DNA of 21,172 bases from a virus, in IMG/VR virus record IMGVR_UViG_3300037076_000476, positions 1 to 21,172 of that record; one strand, written 5' to 3'. Positions 7,154 through 14,570 of the stretch are shown here, one piece after another; positions within the stretch are counted from its first letter, which is position 1; each line of letters begins with the position of its first letter. A model generated the notes under the pieces. It saw nothing but the letters and a program-made list of their open reading frames with translations. It was not told where the DNA came from and ran no database searches. The translations under genes were made by a program, and so were the position numbers.

Positions 7154-8258
7154 TAGCGACAACAATGCTAGTGTCCCAACGCCGAGCCGAATTCGGCTTG
7201 CCCGTAAACGGCGAGGCTTAACTATAAGCGAGTTCGCCGCCAGAATCGGCGTTGATCGCAAATCAGTAACTGCATATGAGTCCGGAAAACATGCTCCTGT
7301 CAAGGAGGATGGGATGGCTAAGATTTCTGCAGCTACCGGATTTCCTCCAGAGTTCTTCTTTGGTGAAGACTTAGATGAGCCCAGCTTAGACAGCGGGAGT
7401 TTTAGATCCATGTCGAAGATGAGCGCGCCGCAACGCGATATGGCCTTGAGTCAAGCGGCGCTCGGACTCTATTTCAGCGCCTGGCTAGACAAGCGGTTCG
7501 GATTGCCGAAATCCGCCATTCCCGACATTGGCCGCGAACCTGATCCCGAGGCCGCGGCAGAGTCCGTACGGCGCGAGTGGGCGCTAGGGGTGCTCTCAAT
7601 CAGGAACATGATTCATCTCCTTGAGGCGAAGGGGGTGCGAGTGTTTTCTCTGGCTGTCGATGCGAGAGAAGTCGATGCGTTTTCCATGTGGAAGGGACAG
7701 ACGCCATTTGTATTTCTGAACACCAATAAGTCTTCTGAGCACAGCAGATTTGATGCCGCCCACGAATTGGGCCACTTGGTTCTCCACAAGCACGGAACGC
7801 CTCAGGGAATAGAGGCCGAAAAGCAAGCGAACGCCTTTGCTTCTGCGTTCTTGATGCCTCGGGCTAGCATCTACGCATCCGCTCCTAGATTTCCTACCTA
7901 CTCTGGCTTAGTGAACCTCAAACAACAATGGACTGTATCGGTCGCAGCGCTTGCATATCGATTGCACGGATTGGGCTTAGTGAGCGATTGGCAGTACAGG
8001 GGCGTATGTATTGAAATTGCTAAGCGAGGCAGGGACTGTGAGCCAAATAGTGCGCCGCAAGAAAGATCGGTGATTCTGCCCAAAGTGCTGGCGGACTTGT
8101 ACGACTCCGGCGTCAACCGCTCGCAGATTGCCAAAGAACTGTCGATCCCCACTTCGGAGTTGGAGCAACTGCTATTCGGCTTAACGATCACGGGAATAAA
8201 GGGCGGAGGAAACCGCCAATCTGGCTCAACCCCAGCTAACATCAGTCGCGTGAAATAG
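7107..8258 (+). CDS. Xre-family HTH regulator fused to ImmA/IrrE (COG2856-like) metallopeptidase
   Basis: A 383-residue fusion. Residues 27-80 are an Xre/Cro-type helix-turn-helix (RIRLARKRRGLTISEFAARI, VDRKSVTAYESG). The metallopeptidase domain (about 165-300) has the zinc motif HELGH at 219-223 and a third-ligand helix with EKQANAFASAFLMP. A C-terminal HTH-like segment (NRSQIAKELSIPTSELEQLL) is at about 337-356. ImmA/IrrE proteins cleave HTH repressors such as ImmR or DdrO; fusions of this kind have been proposed as toxin-antitoxin components. The ATG at 7107 overlaps the upstream gene by 47 bases; ATG 7080 and TTG 7077 are alternatives, and none has a good ribosome site, which suggests translational coupling. 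It could instead be a phage-state regulator, but its place inside the packaging operon argues for cargo. Confidence 0.9.
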   Translation: MLIKVPRSPLKSTSCDSDNNASVPTPSRIRLARKRRGLTISEFAARIGVDRKSVTAYESGKHAPVKEDGMAKISAATGFPPEFFFGEDLDEPSLDSGSFRSMSKMSAPQRDMALSQAALGLYFSAWLDKRFGLPKSAIPDIGREPDPEAAAESVRREWALGVLSIRNMIHLLEAKGVRVFSLAVDAREVDAFSMWKGQTPFVFLNTNKSSEHSRFDAAHELGHLVLHKHGTPQGIEAEKQANAFASAFLMPRASIYASAPRFPTYSGLVNLKQQWTVSVAALAYRLHGLGLVSDWQYRGVCIEIAKRGRDCEPNSAPQERSVILPKVLADLYDSGVNRSQIAKELSIPTSELEQLLFGLTITGIKGGGNRQSGSTPANISRVK

Positions 8259-8323
8259 CCCACGATAGCTCCTGAATCGGTCACTCGGAAACATCCACAT
8301 GGACTGGTAGTCTGCGTCTCCGA

Positions 8324-8340
8324 GAGATGACTCTCATCTC
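8324..8340. promoter_or_regulatory. Perfect 7-bp inverted repeat between the cargo insert and the head genes
   Basis: GAGATGA and TCATCTC flank CTC. It lies in the 141-base gap between the HTH-metalloprotease gene and the gpW-like gene. No T run follows, so it is not a standard terminator. It could be an operator for the HTH protein or mark the insert boundary. Nothing else is recognised in this gap. Confidence 0.35.
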
Positions 8341-8399
8341 ACGGGCGGGATTACGCTTGGCGCCTGATCCGTGCTGCGAATCCAGCCCAATACATTCAC

Positions 8400-8612
8400 A
8401 TGCCGTTCACTCAGACCGATCTCGATGCTCTCGACGCTGCGCGGAAGCAGGGCGCGAGGCGAGTCCGTTTTCAGGATCGTGAGTTCGAATTCGATTCCGT
8501 GGACGATTATCTGAAACTCCGGAATTTGATCCTGAATGACGTAGCCCAGCAGTCCGGGCCGCAGCAAGTGCGCCAGGTGCGCATCTACACGACCAACGGG
8601 TGGGGCCACTAA
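8400..8612 (+). CDS. gpW-like head-tail connector protein
   Basis: A 70-residue protein; lambda gpW has 68. It has the family pattern of an N-terminal helix (DLDALDAARKQGA), a two-strand basic hairpin (RRVRFQDREFEFDS) and a second helix (VDDYLKLRNLILND) with a polar tail. gpW closes the portal after DNA packaging and provides the platform for tail attachment. Its place just before the portal gene matches lambda order. The ribosome site is weak. The portal start follows 6 bases after its stop. Confidence 0.85.
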   Translation: MPFTQTDLDALDAARKQGARRVRFQDREFEFDSVDDYLKLRNLILNDVAQQSGPQQVRQVRIYTTNGWGH

Positions 8613-8618
8613 CTCGCC

Positions 8619-10217
8619 GTGCCAATTGAAACCTTGATGACGCTTGCCCGCCAGGCCGGGCACGAGCCGATGCCGATCCCGCGCGTCCCACGTACCCGCG
8701 CCATGGGGACGTTCCCGTTCGATGCCGCCGGTCGCGGGCGTCGGGGAATGGGATGGAACCCGCCGTCCCTCGGCCTCAACACGCTCCTGTTTTCGCATGG
8801 CCTGGAGTTGCAGGCGCGCAACCGGGACGCGGTTCGAAACAGTGCGTGGGCGGCGGCAGCCGTCGATTCCTACGTCGCCAACGCCATCGGGCGCGGCATT
8901 CGCCTGGTGCCGCACCATCCGGACGATAAGATCCGCGACCTGATCACCAGGAAGTGGAATCGATGGATACGCGAGTGCGACGTTGAGTACGACCCGCGGA
9001 ATCCCGCGTCTGGCCAGACGGATTTCTACGGGCAGCAGATGGTGATCGCACGCGAAGTCATGGAGGCCGGCGAGTGCTTCGTCCGGTTCCGGCCGCGCTC
9101 CGTGAAAGAAGGGCTGACAGTTCCGCTGCAACTGCAGCTCATCGAGGCCGAGCAGTTACCGTTGTGGCGCACGGCGGTCGAGCGGATGCCTCCGAACAAC
9201 TCTGTGCGGTGCGGCATCGAGTTTCAGACCGATGGGCGGCGCGCGGCGTACCACTTCTGGAAGTCGCATCCCGGCGAAACGATGTTCTTCCCGATGGATG
9301 CTCTATCGGTTGAGCGGGTGCCAGCGACCGAGGTGCTGCACGTCTACAAGCCGATTCGCGCGGGCCAGTTCCGGGGGCAGCCGTGGCTCACGTCGGTGAT
9401 CGCGAAGCTCTACGAACTGGAGCAATACACGGACGCCGAGATCGTCCGCAAGAAACTCGCGGCGATGATCACCGGGTTCATCACGCAGGCCAGCCCGGAC
9501 AATCCGATCATCCCTCCGGATCAATACCAGAACGGGCCGACCCAGACAGATCCAGGGACGCAGATCAGCAAGCTCGAACCCGGCACGTTCCAGGTTCTGA
9601 ACTTCGGCGAAGAGGTGCAGTTTGCCGAAGCGAAGGACAGTGGCGATTTCAAATCGTTCATTCGGACGTGCCTGCAAGCTTTTTCGAGTGGCGCCGGGCT
9701 CGCCGAGTATCAGATCAGCGGTGATCTGTCGGGGATCAACTATTCTTCGATCCGCGCCGGCCTGTTGGAGTTCCGCCGCAAGTGCGAACAGTATCAGCAT
9801 TCGGTTTTCATTTTCCAGGTCTGCCATCCGGTCTATAAGCGATGGCTGCGTGAGGCGATGCTGGCGCTGGTGTTCGGCGTCGATTTATTGAACGCCTATA
9901 GCAAAGATCCCGAGCCATTCGAGGAAGTGCAATGGGTGACGCCCGGCTGGCCGTGGGTTGACCCGGAGAAGGACATCAAGGCTTCCAACGACGCCATTCG
10001 CAGCGGTCTATCCACCCGTTCCACCGAGGTGGCGGCGCAAGGGCGCGATGCCGGGGCCGTGGATGCGGAGCAGGCAGCGGACAACGAGCGCGCCGACAAG
10101 CTCGGTCTCTCTTACGACAGCGATGGCCGGAAGGTCCTGACCGGGCGCAACGCCGGATTAACGGAAGCCGAGATCCAGCAGGATGCGAGCAAGGGAGAAG
10201 TGGACGTGAAGCCATGA
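8619..10217 (+). CDS. Phage portal protein, lambda gpB family
   Basis: A 532-residue portal subunit, close to lambda gpB (533). Family features include the N-terminal LQARNRDAVRNSAWAAAAVD region, VANAIGRGIRLVPH, the EVMEAGECFVRF segment, the FRGQPWLTSVIAKLYELEQY helix and the LSGINYSSIRAGLLEFRRKC motif. The dodecameric ring forms the DNA entry channel of the prohead and docks the terminase. The start is GTG at 8619, giving near-full length; ATG at 8637 is the alternative and would lose six residues. The stop overlaps the next start as ATGA, coupling portal and head protease. Confidence 0.96.
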   Translation: MPIETLMTLARQAGHEPMPIPRVPRTRAMGTFPFDAAGRGRRGMGWNPPSLGLNTLLFSHGLELQARNRDAVRNSAWAAAAVDSYVANAIGRGIRLVPHHPDDKIRDLITRKWNRWIRECDVEYDPRNPASGQTDFYGQQMVIAREVMEAGECFVRFRPRSVKEGLTVPLQLQLIEAEQLPLWRTAVERMPPNNSVRCGIEFQTDGRRAAYHFWKSHPGETMFFPMDALSVERVPATEVLHVYKPIRAGQFRGQPWLTSVIAKLYELEQYTDAEIVRKKLAAMITGFITQASPDNPIIPPDQYQNGPTQTDPGTQISKLEPGTFQVLNFGEEVQFAEAKDSGDFKSFIRTCLQAFSSGAGLAEYQISGDLSGINYSSIRAGLLEFRRKCEQYQHSVFIFQVCHPVYKRWLREAMLALVFGVDLLNAYSKDPEPFEEVQWVTPGWPWVDPEKDIKASNDAIRSGLSTRSTEVAAQGRDAGAVDAEQAADNERADKLGLSYDSDGRKVLTGRNAGLTEAEIQQDASKGEVDVKP

Positions 10218-11887
10218 GGGATCTGACTCGTGTTGCCTCGCGGTTTGTGAACACGCCGCTCATGATTCACCCGCCCAAGCTGGACGTGATCGTCCAGGCG
10301 CTGGGGCCACGGCTGGGGATCATTCCGGTGGCCGGCGTGAAGCCCGCGGAACCGTTCGCCGCCGCGTACATGGAGCAGGCGGATGACAGCGGCTACCAGG
10401 TGATCGACGGCGTGGCGATCATTCCGATCCAGGGCGTGCTGACGAAAGCGGAATCCTGGGTTTCGGCGCTGAGTGGTTGCAGTTCCTATGCGCAGATCGG
10501 CGGCTACCTTCGGGACGCGGTCAACGACGCCGGAGTGCGGGCGATCCTTTTGCAGGTGGATTCGCCGGGCGGCGAGACCACGGGATGCCTGGAACTGTCC
10601 GACTACATCTACTCGATTCGCGGCGCGAAGCCGATCTTCGCGGTCGCCGACGACTTCGCATTCTCAGCGGCCTACGCTCTGACCAGCGCTGCCGACAAGA
10701 TCTTCGTCACGCGCATGGGAGCGGTCGGGTCCGTCGGCGTGGTGGTACTGCATACCGAGGATTCGAAGTTCAACGACGAGCAGGGGCTCAAGTACACCTA
10801 CGTCTTCAAAGGCGACAAGAAGGTCGATGGGAACCCGCATGAACCGCTGTCGGAGCGGGCCGAGAAGGACATCCAGTCCGAGATTGACCGGCAGTACGAG
10901 CAGTTCGTAGCAACGGTTGCGCGGAACCGGAAGGCTGACGCAGAAAAGATCATCGCGACACAGGCTGGCGTGTACTGGTCGGAGAATGCCGTTCCGCTCC
11001 TGGCCGACGAAGTCGGAACGCTGGGCGATGCCATGAACGCGCTTCGTCAACTGCTTGGCGAGCCTGTCCAGAGTTCAACGGCGGCGATTGCCGCAAGATC
11101 CACAACCAAGGAGGTTACAGCAAGTATGCCCAACGAAACGCTCACAATCGCCGCCGAGGGCAAGAAGCCGGGCGACGGTGGCGGCGACGAGAAGACCAAC
11201 ACCGAGCCGAAGTATTGCCACGCGTGCGGAACCAAGCTCCACGCAGACGCAACGTTCTGCCATGCCTGCGGCACGAAGGCCGAAGGCGAGGCGTCCGGTA
11301 AGTTCTGCCACGCCTGCGGTGCCGAGCTGCGCAAAGGCGCGGAGTACTGCCATGCCTGCGGCGAGAACGCAAAGAGCGACGCCAAGAAACCGGAGGGCAT
11401 GGCACCGCTCGCTGGCGTCGCTGCCTTGGCCGGCGTGCCGCTCAGGATGCGTCCGGAAGGCGACATCGAAGCCATCGGCGCGCTGTGCAAGATGGCCGGT
11501 TGTCCCGACAAGGCCGCGGAGTTCCTCACTAAGAAGAAGTCCACGGGCCAATACTTCAGCGTGGCGGAAATCAGCGAAGAGCTGACAGCCGCCCGCGTGA
11601 TGGAAAGCGAGAGGAGCATGATTACTTCCCACGTCAACCCGAACCAGGGCGCGGTTGGTTCGCTTCAGGAGATTGAAGCCCAAGCCACCAGCTACGCCCG
11701 CCAGAATCGCGGCAAAGAGACTCCGAATCTTTACGCCGAAAGCGGTACCACCAAGCTGACCAAGGAGCGCGCCTACGCCCTAATGCTCGAAGAGCATCCC
11801 GAGGTTTACGGCGCGTTCGTGGCGCAGCACAACGCGAAGGGCCTGATCGCCACGCTCGAGCGGGCTGGCGTTCGCCTTGCCCGGTAG
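10214..11887 (+). CDS. S49-family head maturation protease fused to scaffold, with four CHACG zinc knuckles
   Basis: A 557-residue protein in the lambda gpC/Nu3 position. Residues 60-280 are an S49 (SppA/ClpP-fold) protease: LLQVDSPGGE at 112-121, the probable catalytic Ser151 in DDFAFSAAYAL, GAVGSVGVV at 169-177 and a Lys-rich FKGDKKVDGNP loop at about 198-207 that should hold the catalytic Lys. It processes scaffold and portal inside the prohead. The second half (305-557) is the scaffold region, with helical ends (AYALMLEEHPEVYGAFVAQH). Four Cys pairs at 335/338, 349/352, 365/368 and 379/382 form two apparent zinc ribbons, which I do not know from lambda gpC. An internal start at 11126 probably yields scaffold alone. 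Confidence 0.93.
   Translation: MRDLTRVASRFVNTPLMIHPPKLDVIVQALGPRLGIIPVAGVKPAEPFAAAYMEQADDSGYQVIDGVAIIPIQGVLTKAESWVSALSGCSSYAQIGGYLRDAVNDAGVRAILLQVDSPGGETTGCLELSDYIYSIRGAKPIFAVADDFAFSAAYALTSAADKIFVTRMGAVGSVGVVVLHTEDSKFNDEQGLKYTYVFKGDKKVDGNPHEPLSERAEKDIQSEIDRQYEQFVATVARNRKADAEKIIATQAGVYWSENAVPLLADEVGTLGDAMNALRQLLGEPVQSSTAAIAARSTTKEVTASMPNETLTIAAEGKKPGDGGGDEKTNTEPKYCHACGTKLHADATFCHACGTKAEGEASGKFCHACGAELRKGAEYCHACGENAKSDAKKPEGMAPLAGVAALAGVPLRMRPEGDIEAIGALCKMAGCPDKAAEFLTKKKSTGQYFSVAEISEELTAARVMESERSMITSHVNPNQGAVGSLQEIEAQATSYARQNRGKETPNLYAESGTTKLTKERAYALMLEEHPEVYGAFVAQHNAKGLIATLERAGVRLAR
11126..11887 (+). CDS. Internal in-frame start giving a Nu3-like scaffold protein
   Basis: Codon 305 of the protease gene is ATG (MPNETLTIAAEG), preceded by a full AAGGAGG ribosome site at 11108-11114 with an 11-base spacer. 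This is a stronger signal than that of most gene starts nearby. Translation from here would give a 253-residue protein without the protease domain but with the zinc knuckles and scaffold helices. In lambda, Nu3 scaffold is made exactly this way from inside gene C. The product would line the prohead core and be digested by the full-length protease. The spacer is a little long. Confidence 0.7.
   Translation: MPNETLTIAAEGKKPGDGGGDEKTNTEPKYCHACGTKLHADATFCHACGTKAEGEASGKFCHACGAELRKGAEYCHACGENAKSDAKKPEGMAPLAGVAALAGVPLRMRPEGDIEAIGALCKMAGCPDKAAEFLTKKKSTGQYFSVAEISEELTAARVMESERSMITSHVNPNQGAVGSLQEIEAQATSYARQNRGKETPNLYAESGTTKLTKERAYALMLEEHPEVYGAFVAQHNAKGLIATLERAGVRLAR
11213..11362 (+). repeat. Four tandem CHACG zinc-knuckle repeats
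   Basis: Four copies of a Cys-His-Ala-Cys-Gly unit, each preceded by Tyr or Phe, within the protease/scaffold gene. Spacing between the pairs is 10, 12 and 10 residues, so repeats 1-2 and 3-4 look like two duplicated double-knuckle ribbons. The DNA copies are also similar (TGCCAYGCSTGCGG in all four), which suggests tandem duplication. Confidence 0.9.
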
Positions 11888-11908
11888 GGCGAAAGGAGAC
11901 CAACAGAC

Positions 11909-12292
11909 ATGGCATTCGAACAGACATTACGCACTGTAGGACTTCCGGCGGCGGCGGACCTCACGAGTGGTGGAACTGTGAATCCGCAGTTCTATCTCGT
12001 GACCGTCAATTCGTCCGGGCAGATCAACTTCACGGGCGCTGGCGCCGTCGCCGATGGCGTGGTCCAGGACAAGCCCAACGCGCAGGGAGTCGAGGGCGAG
12101 GTCGCCATCCTCGGCATCACCAAGCTGGTGACCGGCGCTGCCGTAAACAACGGCGATCCGCTTATGGCCAACGCCAGCGGTCAGGCCATCACGGCGACCT
12201 CCGGCAATTTCGTGCGGGCGCGCGCACTGGCGGCATCGGGGGGCGCTGGCGTCATCATTCCCGCGCTGCTTCTGGGCCCGTACAAGATGTAG
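11909..12292 (+). CDS. Capsid cement/head decoration protein (DUF2190-like)
   Basis: A 127-residue, beta-rich, Gly/Ala/Val-rich protein lying between scaffold and major capsid, the place of lambda gpD. The sequence TSGGTVNPQFYLVTVNSSGQ, then GVVQDKPNAQGVEGEVAILGI and a TGAAVNNGDPLMANASGQ segment fit the DUF2190 capsid cement family as I know it. Such proteins bind the outer face of the expanded head and stabilise it. A good AAAGGAGA ribosome site lies 11 bases upstream. The family assignment is by pattern only. Confidence 0.8.
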   Translation: MAFEQTLRTVGLPAAADLTSGGTVNPQFYLVTVNSSGQINFTGAGAVADGVVQDKPNAQGVEGEVAILGITKLVTGAAVNNGDPLMANASGQAITATSGNFVRARALAASGGAGVIIPALLLGPYKM

Positions 12293-12319
12293 CCGTTCAT
12301 CAAATAGGAGAAATCACAA

Positions 12320-13333
12320 ATGCCTCAGCCAACACTACAAGACGTCCACGTCAACCGACCGCTGACGAACATCTCCGTGGCCTACCTTCAGGAGGCCGCC
12401 GGAGTCGAGTTCGTCGCGGACAAGGCCTTTCCGGCGGTCCCGGTCGAAAACAAAAGCGACCTGTACTACACCTACGCGCGAGCGGATTTCAACCGCGACG
12501 AGATGCAGAAGCGCGCGCTTTCCGCTGAATCCGCCGGAACGGGTTACAACCTGAATTCCACCGGTACGTACAACTGCGACGTCTGGTCGCTGCACAAGGA
12601 CGTGGATGACCAGATCCGCTCCAACAGCGACTCGCCTCTCGCACCCGACCGCGATGCCACGATTTTCCTGACGCAGAAGGCGCTGATCCGGCGTGAAAAC
12701 CAGTGGGTCTCGAAGTTCTTCGGCACCGGGATCTGGACCAATCAGGCCAGTGGCCAGGCGACCGCGGACTCCACGCACGTCGTCTACTGGGACTCTGGGA
12801 ACTATCCGAACGGCAACCCCATCACGGACATTCGCCACGCGAAGACCCAGATGCGGCTGTCGAGCGGCGGATTCGCGCCGAACATCTTCGTGGTGAGCCG
12901 CCCGGTATTCGATAAACTCGTGGATCACCCCGACTTCATCGACCGCACCAAGTACGGCCAGACCGCGCCGAACCCGGCAGTGGCCACCCGTCAGATCATG
13001 GCCGAGATTCTCGAACTCGAAGAGGTCCTGGTCATCGACGCCGTCTACAACACGGCGGCGGAAGGCGCGGCCGAATCCAACTCGTTCATCGGCGGCCTGA
13101 GCGCGGCGCTGTTTTACCGCCCGAAGAATGCCGGCCTGATGACTCCCAGCGCTGGGTACGTGTTCAACTGGACGGGCCTGATCGGAACCACCGGCGGCGC
13201 CGGCGTCCGCATCAAGACTTTCCGCATGGAGCACCTGGCTTCGGATCGCGTGGAGATCGACTCGGCGTTCGATATGCGCCTGGTTTCTGCGGATCTGGGG
13301 TTCTACTTCAACAACGTGATCTCGGCGGTGTAG
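12320..13333 (+). CDS. Major capsid protein
   Basis: A 337-residue protein, close to lambda gpE in length (341) and in the gpE position after the decoration gene. The N-terminus (LTNISVAYLQEAAGVEFVAD, KAFPAVPVENKSDLYYTY) is typical of HK97-fold capsid proteins of this group. A central segment, FAPNIFVVSRPVFDKLVDHP, and a C-terminal MEHLASDRVEIDSAFDMRLV also fit. It should assemble the icosahedral shell around scaffold and portal. TAGGAG lies 11 bases before the ATG. No N-terminal maturation region is obvious. Confidence 0.93.
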   Translation: MPQPTLQDVHVNRPLTNISVAYLQEAAGVEFVADKAFPAVPVENKSDLYYTYARADFNRDEMQKRALSAESAGTGYNLNSTGTYNCDVWSLHKDVDDQIRSNSDSPLAPDRDATIFLTQKALIRRENQWVSKFFGTGIWTNQASGQATADSTHVVYWDSGNYPNGNPITDIRHAKTQMRLSSGGFAPNIFVVSRPVFDKLVDHPDFIDRTKYGQTAPNPAVATRQIMAEILELEEVLVIDAVYNTAAEGAAESNSFIGGLSAALFYRPKNAGLMTPSAGYVFNWTGLIGTTGGAGVRIKTFRMEHLASDRVEIDSAFDMRLVSADLGFYFNNVISAV

Positions 13334-13335
13334 CC

Positions 13336-13626
13336 ATGATGCTTCGTCGTGAATCATGGGCGCGGCTGACCAGGGGCCTGGTCCCGCCGCTTTACGTCCT
13401 GCGCCCGTTGCAGGGCTTTACGCCGTCAGACATCGGCGATGAGTATCCCGCTCCCGATGCCACAAACAAGGTCCAGTTGACGCGCGCGCGGCAGCTTTAC
13501 GAGCAACGCCGGATCGGGACGCAGGCAGAAGCGGAGCGGGCGTTCTCCAAGCTTCCCAAACAAGAACCGGCTAAACCCGGAAAGGAAAAGAGGCATGGCA
13601 ATCAAAGTGGAAAAAACGCCCATTAA
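13336..13626 (+). CDS. Small phage protein of unknown function downstream of capsid
   Basis: A 96-residue, basic protein starting MMLRRESWARLTRG, 2 bases after the capsid stop. It has a middle segment VQLTRARQLYEQRRIGTQAE and a Lys/Pro-rich tail. Its position matches small head-assembly proteins such as lambda FI, but I see no sequence similarity that proves it. Its last 32 bases overlap the next gene in another frame, and its tail region supplies that gene's ribosome site. The family is unrecognised. Confidence 0.75.
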   Translation: MMLRRESWARLTRGLVPPLYVLRPLQGFTPSDIGDEYPAPDATNKVQLTRARQLYEQRRIGTQAEAERAFSKLPKQEPAKPGKEKRHGNQSGKNAH

Positions 13627-13903
13627 CGCTCCGGAGTTTCAGAGCGCGGGTCCGCAGCCCAACTTCAAAGGCAGCTACCCATCGAAGCAGAAGCAGTTCT
13701 TGTCGGCAGTGCAAACGGGCAACGGTGCGCAGCAGAGCATCGCGCACGGACTGGGGGCGGTGCCCGCAGGCGTTCTGATCTCCTGCGCCGACAACAGCGG
13801 GAGTGCCAACGTCTTCACGGTGACCGAGGGAACGCACGACTCGACCAACGTGAAGGTGACCGTGACCACCAGCGCGAAGTACAAGATCCTGGCCTGGCTC
13901 TGA
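13595..13903 (+). CDS. Small beta-rich virion protein
   Basis: A 102-residue protein with AAAGGAAAAGAGG just upstream of the ATG. The core reads QSIAHGLGAVPAGVLIS, followed by alternating strands (FTVTEGTHDSTNVKVTVTTS) and a C-terminal AKYKILAWL. The HGLG-VP motif and regular Thr/Val strands are common in phage surface or fibre beta-sandwich domains. A decoration or head-surface role is inferred. It lies between the capsid and tail joining genes. It may pair with the following, similarly sized protein. Confidence 0.78.
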   Translation: MAIKVEKTPINAPEFQSAGPQPNFKGSYPSKQKQFLSAVQTGNGAQQSIAHGLGAVPAGVLISCADNSGSANVFTVTEGTHDSTNVKVTVTTSAKYKILAWL

Positions 13904-13908
13904 TTCCG

Positions 13909-14235
13909 ATGAAAGCAAAATCGTTCGGCAAGATCCCCGTCCCCACGCCGGGGACGCCCGTGCCCGTTACCAGTGACACGAATCTGCGCGTGGAGCGGAT
14001 GCGCTTCGCGGCGGCCATCGGCGATACGGGGCGTGTGTTTCTCGGCGTCGCCGCCATGAACAAGGCGAACGCTACGGGCGTGGTCAAAGAGTTCTGGCCC
14101 ACGGGTTCAGGTGGCGGCGTCGCGGATTCATTCGACATCTGGGCGGAAGACTCCAGGCATTTGCTAGTGCCATCGGATTACTACGTCGATGCCAACAACG
14201 CGGGCGAAGGACTGATCGTCGCCTACTGGACGTGA
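13909..14235 (+). CDS. Small virion-associated protein of unknown function
   Basis: A 108-residue beta-rich protein starting MKAKSFGKIPVPTPGTPVPV. Later segments include RMRFAAAIGDTGRVFLGVA and SFDIWAEDSRHLLVPSDYYVD, ending GLIVAYWT. The Pro-rich start followed by beta strands suggests a structural protein, perhaps a decoration or connector component. No catalytic motif is seen and I do not recognise the family. It begins 5 bases after the preceding stop and ends 1 base before the next ATG, so it is part of the same transcript. Confidence 0.75.
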   Translation: MKAKSFGKIPVPTPGTPVPVTSDTNLRVERMRFAAAIGDTGRVFLGVAAMNKANATGVVKEFWPTGSGGGVADSFDIWAEDSRHLLVPSDYYVDANNAGEGLIVAYWT

Positions 14236-14236
14236 G

Positions 14237-14563
14237 ATGCCGAACTGGCCAAGCATTGAAGCGTTCGTGGACGGCGTCATCTCACAGACGTTCGGCGAGC
14301 CGGTGGTGTACCAACCGGTGCAAGCAGGCGCGGCGCAAGGAAGCGCGTTCACGGTGACGGCGGTGCGCCACCTGCGCGTGCGCGAGGAGTCCGGCGCGAT
14401 GGCGAACTTCGAAGAGATCTCGGTGAATCCTTCCGACTTCTCGAATCCGCCGGCAAAGGGCGATTGGGTGACCGCGTGGGGTACGCAGTACGTGGTGACG
14501 ACGGTGCGGCAGCCGGATGCTTACGGCATGCTCAACCTGGCACTGCTGCAGCGCGCGAGTTGA
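14237..14563 (+). CDS. Probable head-tail joining protein (FII-like)
   Basis: A 108-residue protein in the lambda FII position. Its second half has the FII-like pattern of two strands, a GDW turn and a closing strand: EISVNPSDFSNPPAKGDWVT, TQYVVTTVRQPDAYGMLNL. FII-type proteins attach the finished tail to the gpW-capped head. The match is by pattern and gene order, not by close sequence identity. The ATG follows 1 base after the previous stop and no strong ribosome site is visible. Confidence 0.65.
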   Translation: MPNWPSIEAFVDGVISQTFGEPVVYQPVQAGAAQGSAFTVTAVRHLRVREESGAMANFEEISVNPSDFSNPPAKGDWVTAWGTQYVVTTVRQPDAYGMLNLALLQRAS

Positions 14564-14570
14564 CGGCTCC

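Noticed and set aside
12335-13357. A 340-codon minus-strand frame over the major capsid gene
   Set aside because: Shadow of the capsid frame; Arg/His/Val-rich, without domain pattern or ribosome site.
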